Assembly (NCBI RefSeq): GCF_040529335.1
Contig: NZ_CP159534.1
Location: forward strand, 3,348,001 to 3,412,000
Source of the DNA: Streptomyces sp. HUAS MG91
GTDB taxonomy: Bacteria > Actinomycetota > Actinomycetes > Streptomycetales > Streptomycetaceae
Direction of reading: 5' to 3'
DNA: 64,000 nt
Positions 32,506 to 41,221 of the stretch are shown here, in pieces. The stretch's first letter is position 1. Every line of letters begins with the position of its first letter. The notes under the pieces were generated by a model, which was not told the origin of the DNA, searched no databases, and saw only the letters and a program-made list of their open reading frames with translations. A program made the translations under genes and the position numbers.

Positions 32506-33723
32506 ATGGCCGATACGACGATCATCAGGCGCCCGGAGCGGCGCGGCTATCTCCGCCTGTTCTCGATCCCCGGCGCCCGCGCCTTCACCCTCGGCAACCT
32601 CATCGCGCGCTTCCCGCAGGGGATGTTCGGCATCAGCGCGGTCATCATGATCTCGGGCGCGCGCGGCTCGTACGCGCTCGCGGGCGCCGTCACCGCGACG
32701 GGTCTGGTCGCCAACGCGGTCGTCGGCCCGTGGAGCGCCCGGCTCGTCGACCGGTACGGGCAGGCCAGGATCGCGGTCCCGGCGACCGCGGTCTCCGCGT
32801 GCGGCTCGCTGGCACTGCTGTCGTGCGTGCACTTCGGCGCCCCGGACTGGACGCTGTTCGCCGCCTATCTGGCCTCGGCGACGACGCCCAACACGGGCGG
32901 CATGTCCCGGGCCCGCTGGGCGCATCTGCTCCGCGACGATCCGGACGCGCTGCACACCGCGAACTCCTTCGAGCAGGCGGCGGACGAACTCTGCTACATG
33001 CTGGGCCCGGTGATCGCCGCGTTCCTGTGCGGCTCGCTGTTCCCGGAGGCGGGCACGCTGGTCAGCGCGGTGCTCATGGTGACCGGTGTGCTGATCTTCG
33101 CCGCGCAGCGGGCCACGGAACCCCCGGCCCACGGACCGGCGAGGGCGACGCGGTCGCCGCTGCGCGCGCCGGGCATGCCCCCGCTCCTGATCTGCTTCCT
33201 CGCCACGGGCGCGGTCTTCGGCTCGCTCGAGGTCGTCACGGTCGCCTTCGCGGACGCCCAGGGCCACAAGACGTGGGCGGGCGGCGTGCTCGCGCTCCAG
33301 GCCGCGGGGTCGTGCGCGGCGGGGCTGGTCTACGGCGCGCTGAAGCCGGCCGGCCCGGCCGAGCGCCGCCATCCGCTGTGCGTGGCGGCGATGGCGGTGC
33401 TGATGACGCTCCCGCTGCTCGCGGCGGCGCTCACCGGCTCCCTGTACGTCCTGGGCGGCGCGCTGCTGATCGCGGGCATGGCGACGGCTCCGACGATGGT
33501 GACGGGCATGACGCTCGTCCAGCGGCGCACGCCCGCGGGCCGGTTGAACGAGGGCATGACCCTCGCGGTGACCGGTCTGCTGGGCGGGATCGCGGCCGGG
33601 TCGGCGTCGGGCGGCGCCGCGGTGGAGCACTGGGGCCCCACCGCGGCGTACGCGGTCCCGGTCACGGCGGCCGCGACCGCGCTGCTGCTGTCCCTCTACG
33701 GCTGCGTACGCGCACCTAAGTGA
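32506..33723 (+). CDS. MFS transporter
   Basis: This 405-residue transporter has 12 predicted helices. The first helix region is FTLGNLIARFPQGMFGISAVIMIS, and a motif-A-like loop, GPWSARLVDRYGQARI, follows helix 2. A conserved FEQAADELCYMLGPVIAAFL segment lies near residue 155. Similar proteins are annotated as putative exporters. ATG 32506 (MADTTIIRR) was chosen; an in-frame GTG at 32482 is an alternative and neither has a strong ribosome site. It is probably regulated by the divergent LysR gene. Its TGA directly abuts the TGA of the convergent dacB-like gene within TGATCA. Confidence 0.85.
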   Translation: MADTTIIRRPERRGYLRLFSIPGARAFTLGNLIARFPQGMFGISAVIMISGARGSYALAGAVTATGLVANAVVGPWSARLVDRYGQARIAVPATAVSACGSLALLSCVHFGAPDWTLFAAYLASATTPNTGGMSRARWAHLLRDDPDALHTANSFEQAADELCYMLGPVIAAFLCGSLFPEAGTLVSAVLMVTGVLIFAAQRATEPPAHGPARATRSPLRAPGMPPLLICFLATGAVFGSLEVVTVAFADAQGHKTWAGGVLALQAAGSCAAGLVYGALKPAGPAERRHPLCVAAMAVLMTLPLLAAALTGSLYVLGGALLIAGMATAPTMVTGMTLVQRRTPAGRLNEGMTLAVTGLLGGIAAGSASGGAAVEHWGPTAAYAVPVTAAATALLLSLYGCVRAPK

Positions 33724-35337
33724 TCAGCAGGTGGCGGGCTTGCGCCACGAGCACTCCAGGTCCCCGTCGCGCTCGGCGGCGGGCACGGCGCGGGTCGACT
33801 TCGGCAGGACGGCCGACGCCTCCTTCGCCGTGGACTTCGCGAGCGTCACGACGATCGCGTCCTCCAGCGGCTTCACGGAGTCCACGAGGTAGTTGTTCTG
33901 GACGACGCTGTAGACCAGTTCGCGGCCGTCGGCGTCCTTCACGTACCCCGACAGGGCGGAGGCGCCGGTCAGCGAGCCGGTCTTGCCGCGGGCGTTGAGC
34001 GCGGCGGGCGTGCCGCACATCCGCGACCTGAGGGTCCCGCCGACGAACCGGGCCGGATCGCAGGCCACCGGCAGCGACGCGTACCAGTCGGCGAACCAGG
34101 GCTCCGAGCGCACCTTGAGGAGCAGGTCCGCGATCTGGCGTGCGGCGAAGTTGTCCTTGCGCGACAGGCCGGAGCCGTCGACCTGCCGGATCTTCGTCGC
34201 GTCGACGCCGACGCCCTTCAGGTACCCGGCGACGGCCGCCGTCCCGTCGCCCCAACTCCCGGGCCTCCCGGTCGCCTTGTACCCCATGGCCTTGATCAGC
34301 GACTCGGCGTGCATGTTGTTGGACAGCTTCATGAAGGGGACCAGCAGGTCCTTCAGCGGCATCGAGCGGTGAGTGGCCAGCGCCTTCGCGCCCGCCGGGG
34401 CGGCTCGCCCGAGCCGGGTGGCGCCGGTCACCCGCACCCCGTGCGCGGCGAGCGCGGCGCGGAAGACGGAGGCCGCGTACCCGGTCGGCTCCCACACGGT
34501 GACCCACTCCTGGGCCGGGTCCGCGCCGGCCGGGACGGTCCCGCTGACGGTGATGGTGTTGGTGCCGTGCTGCCGCTCGACGGCCAGGGTGCCGTCGCCG
34601 CCGGCCGCACCGGTCCTGGCCCGCACGTCGAGACGCACGTACGAGGTCTTCGGCGTGACGCTGACGACGGGCCGGTCCCCCGCCCTCGCCCCGGGCTTCA
34701 CCTCGACGATCACGGTCCCGGAGTCGTAGTCGGTGTCCGGCGCCACGGTCAGCGCGGAGATCTGCGCGGCGTAGTAGGAGGACTCGTCGTCACCGCCCCA
34801 GGTGTCGCCGATGCGCTGGTGGTCGAAGCGGGTGTCGTCGGCGACGAGGCGTCCGTCGACCTTCCGCACCCCGGCGGCCGCGACCCGCGCGGCCAGCTCG
34901 TCGTAGTCGGCGGCGAGGGTCGTGGGGTCGCCGGTGCCGCGCAGGTACAGGTCGCCACGCAGCTCGCCGCCGCGCACGCGCCCGTCGGCGAGCACGTCGG
35001 TGGTGAAGGTGTAACCGGGGCCGAGCAGCCCCATGGCCGCGGCCGAGGTGGCCAGCTTGGTGTTGGAGGCGGGGGTGAGCCGCCCGGTCGGGTCGTGCTG
35101 GTACAGCGTCTCGCCGGTCCGCGCGTCGGCGACGACGACACTGGCCGCGCCGCCCTCCGTCCGCGGGTCGCCGAGGATCGTGTCGATCGCCCCGGTCAGC
35201 CCGCTGGGGTCGGAGTCGGCACCGGCGGGCCCGCCCCAGGACAGGGTGGCGGCGGTGACGGCGACGACGGCGGGCAGCACCCAGCGTCGCGCGGCCGTAC
35301 GGAAGGGGCGTGGGAGAGGTCCGTCAGGTCTGCTCAT
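33724..35337 (-). CDS. dacB: D-alanyl-D-alanine carboxypeptidase/endopeptidase (PBP4, peptidase S13)
   Basis: This 537-residue exported penicillin-binding protein trims peptidoglycan stem peptides. A signal peptide (about 1-40: Arg-rich head, hydrophobic core, GPAGAD) precedes the S13 domain. Active-site motifs are S91-x-x-K94 in PASNTK, the SxN motif in KLSNNMHAES, and KTG in ARGKTGSLTGASALSGY. The ~200-residue insertion between the first two motifs (VAPDTDYDSGTVIVEVKPG...) is typical of PBP4. The C-terminus has an extra tail with Cys residues. It is transcribed away from ssrA/smpB and convergent with the MFS gene. Confidence 0.92.
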   Translation of the reverse strand: MSRPDGPLPRPFRTAARRWVLPAVVAVTAATLSWGGPAGADSDPSGLTGAIDTILGDPRTEGGAASVVVADARTGETLYQHDPTGRLTPASNTKLATSAAAMGLLGPGYTFTTDVLADGRVRGGELRGDLYLRGTGDPTTLAADYDELAARVAAAGVRKVDGRLVADDTRFDHQRIGDTWGGDDESSYYAAQISALTVAPDTDYDSGTVIVEVKPGARAGDRPVVSVTPKTSYVRLDVRARTGAAGGDGTLAVERQHGTNTITVSGTVPAGADPAQEWVTVWEPTGYAASVFRAALAAHGVRVTGATRLGRAAPAGAKALATHRSMPLKDLLVPFMKLSNNMHAESLIKAMGYKATGRPGSWGDGTAAVAGYLKGVGVDATKIRQVDGSGLSRKDNFAARQIADLLLKVRSEPWFADWYASLPVACDPARFVGGTLRSRMCGTPAALNARGKTGSLTGASALSGYVKDADGRELVYSVVQNNYLVDSVKPLEDAIVVTLAKSTAKEASAVLPKSTRAVPAAERDGDLECSWRKPATC

Positions 35338-35388
35338 GCCTCAGGAGCATCCCGGAGCAACGGGGTCCGGCCAAGACGCCCTCACGAC

Positions 35389-35417
35389 AAAGGCCCGGCT
35401 GTGTTCACAGCCGGGCC
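35389..35417 (-). terminator. Terminator of tmRNA
   Basis: GGCCCGGCTGTG and CACAGCCGGGCC pair with a short loop. On the minus strand the hairpin is followed by TTTGT. It starts 18 nt past the mature tmRNA 3' end. Confidence 0.88.
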
Positions 35418-35435
35418 CGAATCGCATGGGATGAG

Positions 35436-35821
35436 TGGAGATGGCGGGAATCGAACCCGCGTCCAACGGTGCAGCAGCAGGGCTTCTCCGTGTGCAGTTC
35501 GCTTCGATTTTCTCGGCCCCGGTGATCACGCGAACAAGTCGCCGACGGGCCCAGTCACTGTTTGATTTCCCATCGAACCCCGTGACCGGGCTCGATGGTT
35601 TAGTCCCCTAGATTATGCCAGGATCCGGGCCGGGAACACTCCCGGGCTGACACCCTTTTAGGGTCCCTCACTCACTGCTTATTAGGCAGCGAGGGCGAAG
35701 GACTGGGAATCGCTCTTAGAGTTGGCGATTATTGGTTGCGACATATGGTTTACGAGATCATTGCCGCTTCCTCGACACGCTTCACCTGCTTCGACATCCG
35801 CTGTCGAAACCGATCATCCCC
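35436..35821 (-). ncRNA. ssrA: Transfer-messenger RNA (tmRNA, SsrA)
   Basis: This one-piece tmRNA of ~386 nt rescues stalled ribosomes and tags the unfinished protein. The 5' end GGGGATG pairs with CATCTCC at the 3' end (one G-U), with discriminator A and no encoded CCA. The T arm GCGGG-TTCGATT-CCCGC is perfect. The tag reading frame (35726 down to 35682) encodes ANSKSDSQSFALAA and ends TAA TAA; the ALAA end is the usual Clp-recognised degron. Several pseudoknot-like GC helices follow. smpB, its protein partner, lies just upstream on the same strand. Confidence 0.96.
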
Positions 35822-35925
35822 ATGTTGTTTTTTCAAAGTGGATCTCTCGATCCGGTGCTCCCGCGTGAGGAGCAGTGCCATCGTACGTGAACAACGCACG
35901 ACGGTGCCAGCCTATTCCTGCCGGG

Positions 35926-36477
35926 TCAGCGCTCCCGCGCCCGCTGCCGCCGCTTGGCCGCCGCGATCGCCCGGTCCGAGTCCCGCCGGTCCTGCTGCTC
36001 ACGCAGGGTCTGCCGCTTGTCGTACTCCTTCTTGCCCTTGGCCAGCGCGATCTCGGCCTTGGCGCGGCCGTCCTTGAAGTAGATCGCGAGGGTCACGATC
36101 GTGTGACCCGCGTCCTGGGACTTCGACTCCAGCTTGTCGATCTCGTCGCGGTGCAGGAGCAGCTTGCGCTTGCGGCGCACGGCGTGGTTGGTCCAGGTGC
36201 CCTGGCTGTACTCGGGGATGTGGGCGTTGTGCAGCCACGCCTCGCCCCCGTCGATCTGGACGAAGGCGTCCGCGAGGGAGGTGCGTCCCTGGCGGAGCGA
36301 CTTGACCTCGGTGCCGGACAGCACGATGCCGGCCTCGTAGGTGTCCATGATCAGGTAGTCGTGCCGCGCCTTCTTGTTCTGCGCGACGATCTTGCGCTTG
36401 CCGTCCTTCTGGTCGGACGCCTTCCCCTTGCCCTGCTTGGGCTGGGACTCCTTCGGTACGTACATTCCCTTGGCCAT
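35926..36477 (-). CDS. smpB: SsrA-binding protein SmpB
   Basis: SmpB binds the tRNA-like part of tmRNA and delivers it to stalled ribosomes. The core is unmistakable: [40 protein letters not shown], then [27 protein letters not shown] and [45 protein letters not shown], with the basic C-terminal tail that enters the mRNA channel. Start choice is uncertain among ATGs at 36489, 36477 ([10 protein letters not shown]) and 36465 (MYVPKE); 36477 gives 183 residues. The gene sits 20 nt after the S41 protease stop and just before ssrA. Confidence 0.93.
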   Translation of the reverse strand: MAKGMYVPKESQPKQGKGKASDQKDGKRKIVAQNKKARHDYLIMDTYEAGIVLSGTEVKSLRQGRTSLADAFVQIDGGEAWLHNAHIPEYSQGTWTNHAVRRKRKLLLHRDEIDKLESKSQDAGHTIVTLAIYFKDGRAKAEIALAKGKKEYDKRQTLREQQDRRDSDRAIAAAKRRQRARER

Positions 36478-36496
36478 AGTGCTGGCCATTTTCGCA

Positions 36497-37741
36497 CTAC
36501 GAGGGGGCCCCGAGGCCAGTCAATACTGTCTCCGCCCGTCGTAGGGCGTCCTTGTCGGCGTCCAGGTCGGGGGTGATGCCCCGGCCGTCCACGCCGCGGC
36601 CCGAGGGGGTGCGGTAGTGGCCTACGGTCAGCTCCGCGACGGAGCCGTCGGGCAGCCGGCTCGGCATCTGGACCGAGCCCTTGCCGAAGGTGCGGGTGCC
36701 CACGACCACGGCGCGGCCGCGGTCCTGGAGGGCGCCGGTGAGCAGTTCGGCCGCGCTCATCGTGCCGCTGTCGACGAGCACGACCAGCGGTCTGGTGGTG
36801 TCGCCGCCGCTCCTGGCGTGCAGGGCGCGCTGGCTGCCCCGGACGTCGTAGGTGGCGACGAGTCCGCCGTCGAGGAAGGCGGAGGCCGCGGTGACGGCCT
36901 CGTCGATGAGGCCGCCGGAGTTGCCCCGCAGGTCGAGGACGACGCCTCCGCGCGCGGGCGCCGAGCGCACCGCCGTGCGGACCTTCTCGCCGGCGCCCTT
37001 GGTGAACGCGGTGACCTTGACGAGCGTCGCCCCGCTGCCGAGGCGGCTGACGGAGACGGAGTCGGTGGGCAGGTTGGCCCGGCGCAGGGTCTCGCTCCAC
37101 GCGCGCGTGCCGCGCTGGAGGCCCACGTGGACGGAGGTCCCGGCGCGCTCGCCGCGCAGCAGGGTCAGCACCTCGGTGACGGGCCGCCCGGTGACCGCGC
37201 GGCCGTTGACGGCCGCGATGCGGTCGCCGTCGCGGATGCCGGCGAGCGCCGCGGGCGACCCGGAGCGCACCTTGGTGACCTGCACCTGGCCGTCGGCGGT
37301 GCGCCGGGCCCACAGGCCGACGCCGGTGTACTCGCCGTCGAGGGCCTGCTCGAACTCGTGGTACTCGCCCTGGGAGTAGACGGCGCCCCAGCGGTCGCCG
37401 CTGCGGCTGACGGCCTCCTCGGCGGCCTGCGCGGACTGCTCGGGGGACTTGCCGTCGGACATCGCCTCGTAGGCGGCCTCGGCCGCCTCGTCGGAGGCCT
37501 TGCCGTGGGCCGTGCCGGACGCCTTCCCTGAGCGGGGGGCGACGGAGCTGTCGCGGGGCGCGGGCGTCTTGCCGCCCTCTCCGGGCAGTGCGCCGGTGGC
37601 GGCGCCGGTGGCGAGGACGCAGCTGAAGACCACGGTGAGGGCCGCCCCGCGGCCGATGCGCCGGTACACCGACGACGCCGACGAGACTGCCGACGCTGCC
37701 GACGACGCGGACTTCACCGAGAACCGATCCGGGCCTGACAT
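36497..37741 (-). CDS. S41 carboxy-terminal processing protease
   Basis: This 414-residue membrane-anchored protease has a Ser-rich N-terminus, one helix (about 30-52, [17 protein letters not shown]), a PDZ domain (about 135-215; [23 protein letters not shown]) and the S41 catalytic domain. The Ser-Lys dyad is S329 in [11 protein letters not shown] and K354 in RTFGKGSVQ, the usual 25 residues apart. [14 protein letters not shown] is the conserved substrate-strand motif. CTP-type enzymes trim envelope proteins from the C-terminus. It lies between smpB and ftsX on the same strand; the neighbourhood suggests a role in wall or division protein turnover. Confidence 0.92.
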   Translation of the reverse strand: MSGPDRFSVKSASSAASAVSSASSVYRRIGRGAALTVVFSCVLATGAATGALPGEGGKTPAPRDSSVAPRSGKASGTAHGKASDEAAEAAYEAMSDGKSPEQSAQAAEEAVSRSGDRWGAVYSQGEYHEFEQALDGEYTGVGLWARRTADGQVQVTKVRSGSPAALAGIRDGDRIAAVNGRAVTGRPVTEVLTLLRGERAGTSVHVGLQRGTRAWSETLRRANLPTDSVSVSRLGSGATLVKVTAFTKGAGEKVRTAVRSAPARGGVVLDLRGNSGGLIDEAVTAASAFLDGGLVATYDVRGSQRALHARSGGDTTRPLVVLVDSGTMSAAELLTGALQDRGRAVVVGTRTFGKGSVQMPSRLPDGSVAELTVGHYRTPSGRGVDGRGITPDLDADKDALRRAETVLTGLGAPS

Positions 37742-37819
37742 GTCGGTGAGTCTAGGACAACGCGGGGCGCCGTACGGCTCGTTGAACCGTGCGGCGCCCC
37801 GCGGTACGGGGGACTCTCG

Positions 37820-38737
37820 TCACACCTTCAGGTACTTGCGCAACGCCACGAATGCGGCCAGGGCGGGCATCAGCACACTCACGGCGAGGATGAGCGGAAG
37901 CTTCGTCAACACGGCGTCCCAGCCGATGAAGTTGATGAGCTGGAGCTTGTCGGAGAGCGCCACGCCGTTGTCGATCACGAAGTACTGGCCGCCCGCCAGG
38001 AACAGGCAGGCGATGCCGCCGCCGATGAGTCCGGCGACCGCGGCCTCCATGATGAACGGCGCCTGGATGTAGAAACCGGACGCGCCGACGAGCCGCATGA
38101 TGCCGGTCTCGCGGCGGCGGCTGAACGCGGACACGCGCACGGTGTTGACGATCAGCAGCAGCGCCACGACGAGCATCACCGCCATCACCGCGCCCGCCGC
38201 GACGTTCAGGTAGCCGAGCAGCTTGAAGAGGTTGTCGAGCACGCCCTTCTGGTCCTGCACGGACTGCACACCGGGCCGGCCGTTGAACGCGGTCGCGATG
38301 ACCTCGTACTTCTCCGGGTCCTTGAGCTTGATCCGGTACGACTCCTGGAGCTGGTCCGGGGTGAGCGAACTGGCCAGCGGGGAGTCGCCGAACTGCTCCT
38401 TGTAGTGCTTGTAGGCCTGGTCCTGGGACTCGTACGCCACCTTGTCGACGACCGGCATCTTGTTCAGGTCGTCGAGGATCTGCTTCTTCTGCTCGGCCGT
38501 GACCGGGCCCTTGGCGCAGTTCGGGTCGGACTGGGAGTCGCCCTTGTTGCACAGGAAGATCGAGACGTTGACCTTGTCGTACCAGTAGCCCTTCATCTGG
38601 TTGACCTGATCGCTCATGAGCAGCGAGGCGCCGAACAGGGCGAGCGAGAGGGCCACCGAGATGACGACGGCGAAGGTCATCGTGAGATTGCGCCGCAGAC
38701 CGACGCCGATCTCCGACAGAACGAATTGGGCACGCAT
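37820..38737 (-). CDS. ftsX: Cell division protein FtsX
   Basis: This 305-residue integral membrane protein partners FtsE. It has an N-terminal helix (about 20-45: LTMTFAVVISVALSLALFGASLLM), an extracytoplasmic domain of ~125 residues containing two Cys (FLCNKGD and NCAKG), and three C-terminal helices including FSRRRETGIMRLVGASGFYIQAPFIMEA, the FtsX/MacB motif. In actinomycetes FtsEX activates peptidoglycan hydrolases such as RipC-type enzymes during division. It lies 38 bp downstream of ftsE. Confidence 0.94.
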   Translation of the reverse strand: MRAQFVLSEIGVGLRRNLTMTFAVVISVALSLALFGASLLMSDQVNQMKGYWYDKVNVSIFLCNKGDSQSDPNCAKGPVTAEQKKQILDDLNKMPVVDKVAYESQDQAYKHYKEQFGDSPLASSLTPDQLQESYRIKLKDPEKYEVIATAFNGRPGVQSVQDQKGVLDNLFKLLGYLNVAAGAVMAVMLVVALLLIVNTVRVSAFSRRRETGIMRLVGASGFYIQAPFIMEAAVAGLIGGGIACLFLAGGQYFVIDNGVALSDKLQLINFIGWDAVLTKLPLILAVSVLMPALAAFVALRKYLKV

Positions 38738-38776
38738 AGCGCTTACTGAGCCTTTCGCAGCTTCACTCGGTACTTC

Positions 38777-39466
38777 TCAGTGCTGGTAGCCGTAGACGCC
38801 GCGTGCCTGGTCGCGGACGAGGCGGCCCTTCTCCAGCTCGATGACGCGCTTGCGCATCTGGTCCACGATGTTCTGGTCGTGGGTGGCCATCACCACGGTG
38901 GTGCCCGTCCGGTTGATGCGGTCGAGCAGCTTCATGATGCCGACCGACGTCTGCGGGTCGAGGTTGCCCGTGGGCTCGTCCGCGATCAGCAGTTTGGGGC
39001 GGTTGACGAAGGCGCGGGCGATGGCCACGCGCTGCTGCTCACCGCCGGACAGCTCGCCGGGCATCCGGTCCTCCTTGCCGCCGAGGCCGACGAGGTCGAG
39101 CACCTGGGGCACGGACTTGCGGATCTCGCCGCGGGACTTGCCGATGACCTCCTGCGCGAAGGCGACGTTCTCACCGACCGTCTTGTTGGGCAGGAGGCGG
39201 AAGTCCTGGAAGACCGTGCCGAGCTGGCGACGGATCTGCGGGACCTTCCAGTTGGACACCCGGCCCAGGTCCTTGCCCAGCACGTGCACCTGGCCGTGGC
39301 TGCAGCGCTCCTCACGCAGGATGAGGCGCAGGAACGTCGACTTTCCGGAGCCGGACGAGCCGACCAGGAAGACGAACTCGCCGCGCTCGACCTCCAGGGA
39401 GACATCCCGGAGAGCGGGTCGGGTCTGCTTCGGGTAGACCTTGGAGACGTTGTCGAATCGGATCAC
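38777..39466 (-). CDS. ftsE: Cell division ATP-binding protein FtsE
   Basis: This 229-residue ABC ATPase drives FtsX. It has Walker A GSSGSGKS (36-43), the Q-loop [13 protein letters not shown], the signature [14 protein letters not shown], Walker [13 protein letters not shown] and the H-loop MATHD. GTG 39466 gives the standard start [12 protein letters not shown]; the longer open frame upstream is not part of the gene. ftsE leads the leftward run ftsE, ftsX, CTP protease, smpB, ssrA. Confidence 0.96.
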   Translation of the reverse strand: MIRFDNVSKVYPKQTRPALRDVSLEVERGEFVFLVGSSGSGKSTFLRLILREERCSHGQVHVLGKDLGRVSNWKVPQIRRQLGTVFQDFRLLPNKTVGENVAFAQEVIGKSRGEIRKSVPQVLDLVGLGGKEDRMPGELSGGEQQRVAIARAFVNRPKLLIADEPTGNLDPQTSVGIMKLLDRINRTGTTVVMATHDQNIVDQMRKRVIELEKGRLVRDQARGVYGYQH

Positions 39467-39788
39467 GGGTGCGCCTCGGGGCGTCGGGGGCGTAGGGGGC
39501 GGGGGCGTCTGCGGACACCCCGTAGGTGAGCGTGACCATACGCGAACCGGCTCGCGGATATCAGGCGCCGCCCCTGGTTGAGCGTTTTGTCCCGGTGCGG
39601 GACCCGTTGCGTTGCCGGTTTTGTCCGTCCCGTGCCTGGTCAGCGACGGTCCTGTGAGGGGAGCGCGCCGAAATTCCGCGAAGCTGGCACAGTGGAGGGG
39701 GGAACGGTTGCGTTTCCCGGAGCGTTGAGCGGAGAGAACCAGTGGGTACTCGGTGGCCGGCTCCGCCGCGCGGGAGGAGGAGAGGCGC
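39467..39788. other. Divergent promoter region between ftsE and a zinc-ribbon gene
   Basis: These 322 bases separate the ftsE start (leftward) from the small zinc-ribbon gene (rightward), so both promoters should be here. TTTTGTCC occurs twice (near 39586 and 39620) within an AT-richer patch. No further gene is seen. Confidence 0.4.
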
Positions 39789-39980
39789 ATGACCTACGAC
39801 AGGTTGGTGTGCGCGAACTGCGCGGCGCCCGTGAGCGAGGGCCGCTGCCCGGTCTGCCGGGCGAACCGTGAGCGGCTCCAGCAGCAGAATCCGCTGTCCG
39901 GGCTCAATCCGATGACGTTGATCGCGCTGGTGGTGGTGCTCGTGGCGGCCGTGGCGCTGCTCGCGCACCAGACGGCTTAG
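39789..39980 (+). CDS. 63-residue zinc-ribbon membrane protein
   Basis: This small protein begins [23 protein letters not shown], a C-x2-C...C-x2-C zinc ribbon (Cys 8, 11, 20, 23 approx.), followed by a charged linker and one C-terminal helix ([22 protein letters not shown]). ATG 39789 has a GGAGGAGAGG stretch upstream. The likely topology places the ribbon in the cytosol. Function unknown; it is conserved next to ftsE in Streptomyces as far as I recall. A strong terminator follows. Confidence 0.82.
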   Translation: MTYDRLVCANCAAPVSEGRCPVCRANRERLQQQNPLSGLNPMTLIALVVVLVAAVALLAHQTA

Positions 39981-40012
39981 CCGCGGCGGCGGCAGCCGCG
40001 ACAGAACGTGAG

Positions 40013-40044
40013 AAGGCCCGGAGCCGATCGGCTCCGGGCCTTTT
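40013..40044. terminator. Bidirectional terminator
   Basis: AAGGCCCGGAGCC pairs with GGCTCCGGGCCTT around GATC, followed by TTTT on the plus strand and preceded by AA on the other. It lies between the convergent zinc-ribbon and LAETG protein genes. Confidence 0.92.
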
Positions 40045-40081
40045 CGTGGTCCGGGTCTCCCCCGGGTCACTTCAGGTCACG

Positions 40082-40906
40082 TCACACAGCGGTGTTGCGA
40101 CCGTTCGCCATGCGCGGCAGCAGACGGAAGCCCACACCGCCCGCGATCATGGTCGCGGCGCCGATCAGCAGGAACGTGGTGCCGGAGGAACCGGTCTCGG
40201 CCAGCTCGCCGCTCTTGGCGGCCCCGGCCTGCTCCGTGGTGTCGGAGCCGGTGTCCTGGAGGCTGTCCTTGCCCTGACCCTGCTCGACGGGGTTGTTGTT
40301 GCCGTCGGGGTTGGTGTTGTCGCCACCGGTGGACGAGGAGCCGCCCGTGGAGGAGGAACCGCCGGAGTTGCCGTTGCCGCCCGAGGAGCCATTGCCACCC
40401 GAGTTGCCGTTGCCGCCCGAGTTGCCGTTGCCACCCGAGTTGCCGTTGCCGCCGCTGCTCGGGCCACCGGTCGTGGTGCCCGTGGTGCCCGGGTCACCGG
40501 TCGTGGTGCCGGTCGTACCCGGGTCACCCGTCGTGGTGCCCGTCGTACCCGGGTCACCGGTCGTGGTGCCGGTCGTACCCGGGTCACCCGTCGTGGTGCC
40601 CGTGGTGCCGGGGTCACCGGTCGTGGTGCCCGTCGTACCCGGGTCACCGGTCGTGGTGCCCGTCGTACCCGGGTCACCGGTCGTGGTGCCCGTGGTGTTG
40701 CAGATACCAACGGGGCAGGGGTCCTCTTCGGGACCGACATTGGCACCGACGCCGTCGGATCCGGCGTGCACGTTGGCACCGATACCGAGAATGCCGATGT
40801 TCACGTCGGCGGCGGAAGCGGCACCCGCGGCGGTCAGCGACGCGCCGGCGGCGATCACCGTACCTGCGGCTATCCGTGCGACACGGATCCGCGTCTTCTT
40901 GGTCAT
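40082..40906 (-). CDS. LAETG-motif sortase substrate with Thr/Gly repeats
   Basis: This 274-residue exported surface protein starts MTKKTRIRVARIAAGTV, with a signal peptide (about 1-32, ending AASA-AD). A short N-domain (ADVNIGILGIGANVHAGSDG) and two Cys (CPVGIC) precede about seven and a half copies of a 10-residue TTGTTTGDPG repeat. A Gly/Asn/Ser-rich stretch (SGGNGN units) follows. The C-terminus has the class E sortase signal LAETG, a hydrophobic helix and a basic tail (RLLPRMANGR). It should be covalently linked to the wall. The repeat region suggests a stalk; what it displays is unclear. Confidence 0.85.
   Translation of the reverse strand: MTKKTRIRVARIAAGTVIAAGASLTAAGAASAADVNIGILGIGANVHAGSDGVGANVGPEEDPCPVGICNTTGTTTGDPGTTGTTTGDPGTTGTTTGDPGTTGTTTGDPGTTGTTTGDPGTTGTTTGDPGTTGTTTGDPGTTGTTTGGPSSGGNGNSGGNGNSGGNGNSGGNGSSGGNGNSGGSSSTGGSSSTGGDNTNPDGNNNPVEQGQGKDSLQDTGSDTTEQAGAAKSGELAETGSSGTTFLLIGAATMIAGGVGFRLLPRMANGRNTAV
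40470..40700. repeat. 30-bp coding tandem repeats in the LAETG protein gene
   Basis: The 30-bp unit, roughly CCGGTCGTGGTGCCCGTCGT plus ACCCGGGTCA, occurs about 7.5 times with few third-position changes (GTCGTACC or GTGGTGCC variants). It encodes TTGTTTGDPG. Such near-identical copies expand and contract readily. Confidence 0.9.
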
Positions 40907-41169
40907 CTGTCTGCTACCCCCAGTAGCCAATCGTCGATGGAGCAGCGCCAGGGACGGCGTTCCGGAGGCAGCAGAGGTCTCGTCCGACCCATCCCCCGTA
41001 CACACGCGTCCCACTGATACGCATGCCGCGCGTCAGCCTTCCCAGTTTTCAGATCAACGTCAAGGCCGTTGCGCGTTCAATGTCCAGCTCCGGGTGAATT
41101 GACCGGCGTACGGACATGTGACTGTGATGTAAAAGGCGGAAAGCCCTTCACATTTCCCGCACAAAGAAA
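40907..41169. other. Upstream region of the LAETG protein gene
   Basis: This gap, between the LAETG gene start and the prfB terminator, should contain the LAETG gene promoter. AT-richer sequence around 41040-41165 supports this. No gene is supported; a longer in-frame extension of the LAETG protein to 41014 lacks a credible signal peptide. Confidence 0.4.
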
Positions 41170-41200
41170 GGCAACTGCCGCTCTCCGAGCGGCAGTTGCC
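41170..41200 (-). terminator. Terminator of prfB
   Basis: GGCAACTGCCGCTC pairs with GAGCGGCAGTTGCC around TCC: 14 perfect pairs. On the minus strand it is followed by the T-rich CTTTCTTTGT, a classical intrinsic terminator. It lies 21 nt past the prfB stop. Confidence 0.93.
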
Positions 41201-41221
41201 TTGTCGATAAAGCCGTTGGGC

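Noticed and set aside
35822..35925. A defined promoter for tmRNA
   Set aside because: TACGAT near 35880 resembles a -10 element, but no -35 at proper spacing could be found, so it is not listed.
40470..40700. CRISPR-like array
   Set aside because: The repeats are contiguous 30-bp coding units without unique spacers, encoding TTGTTTGDPG in frame.
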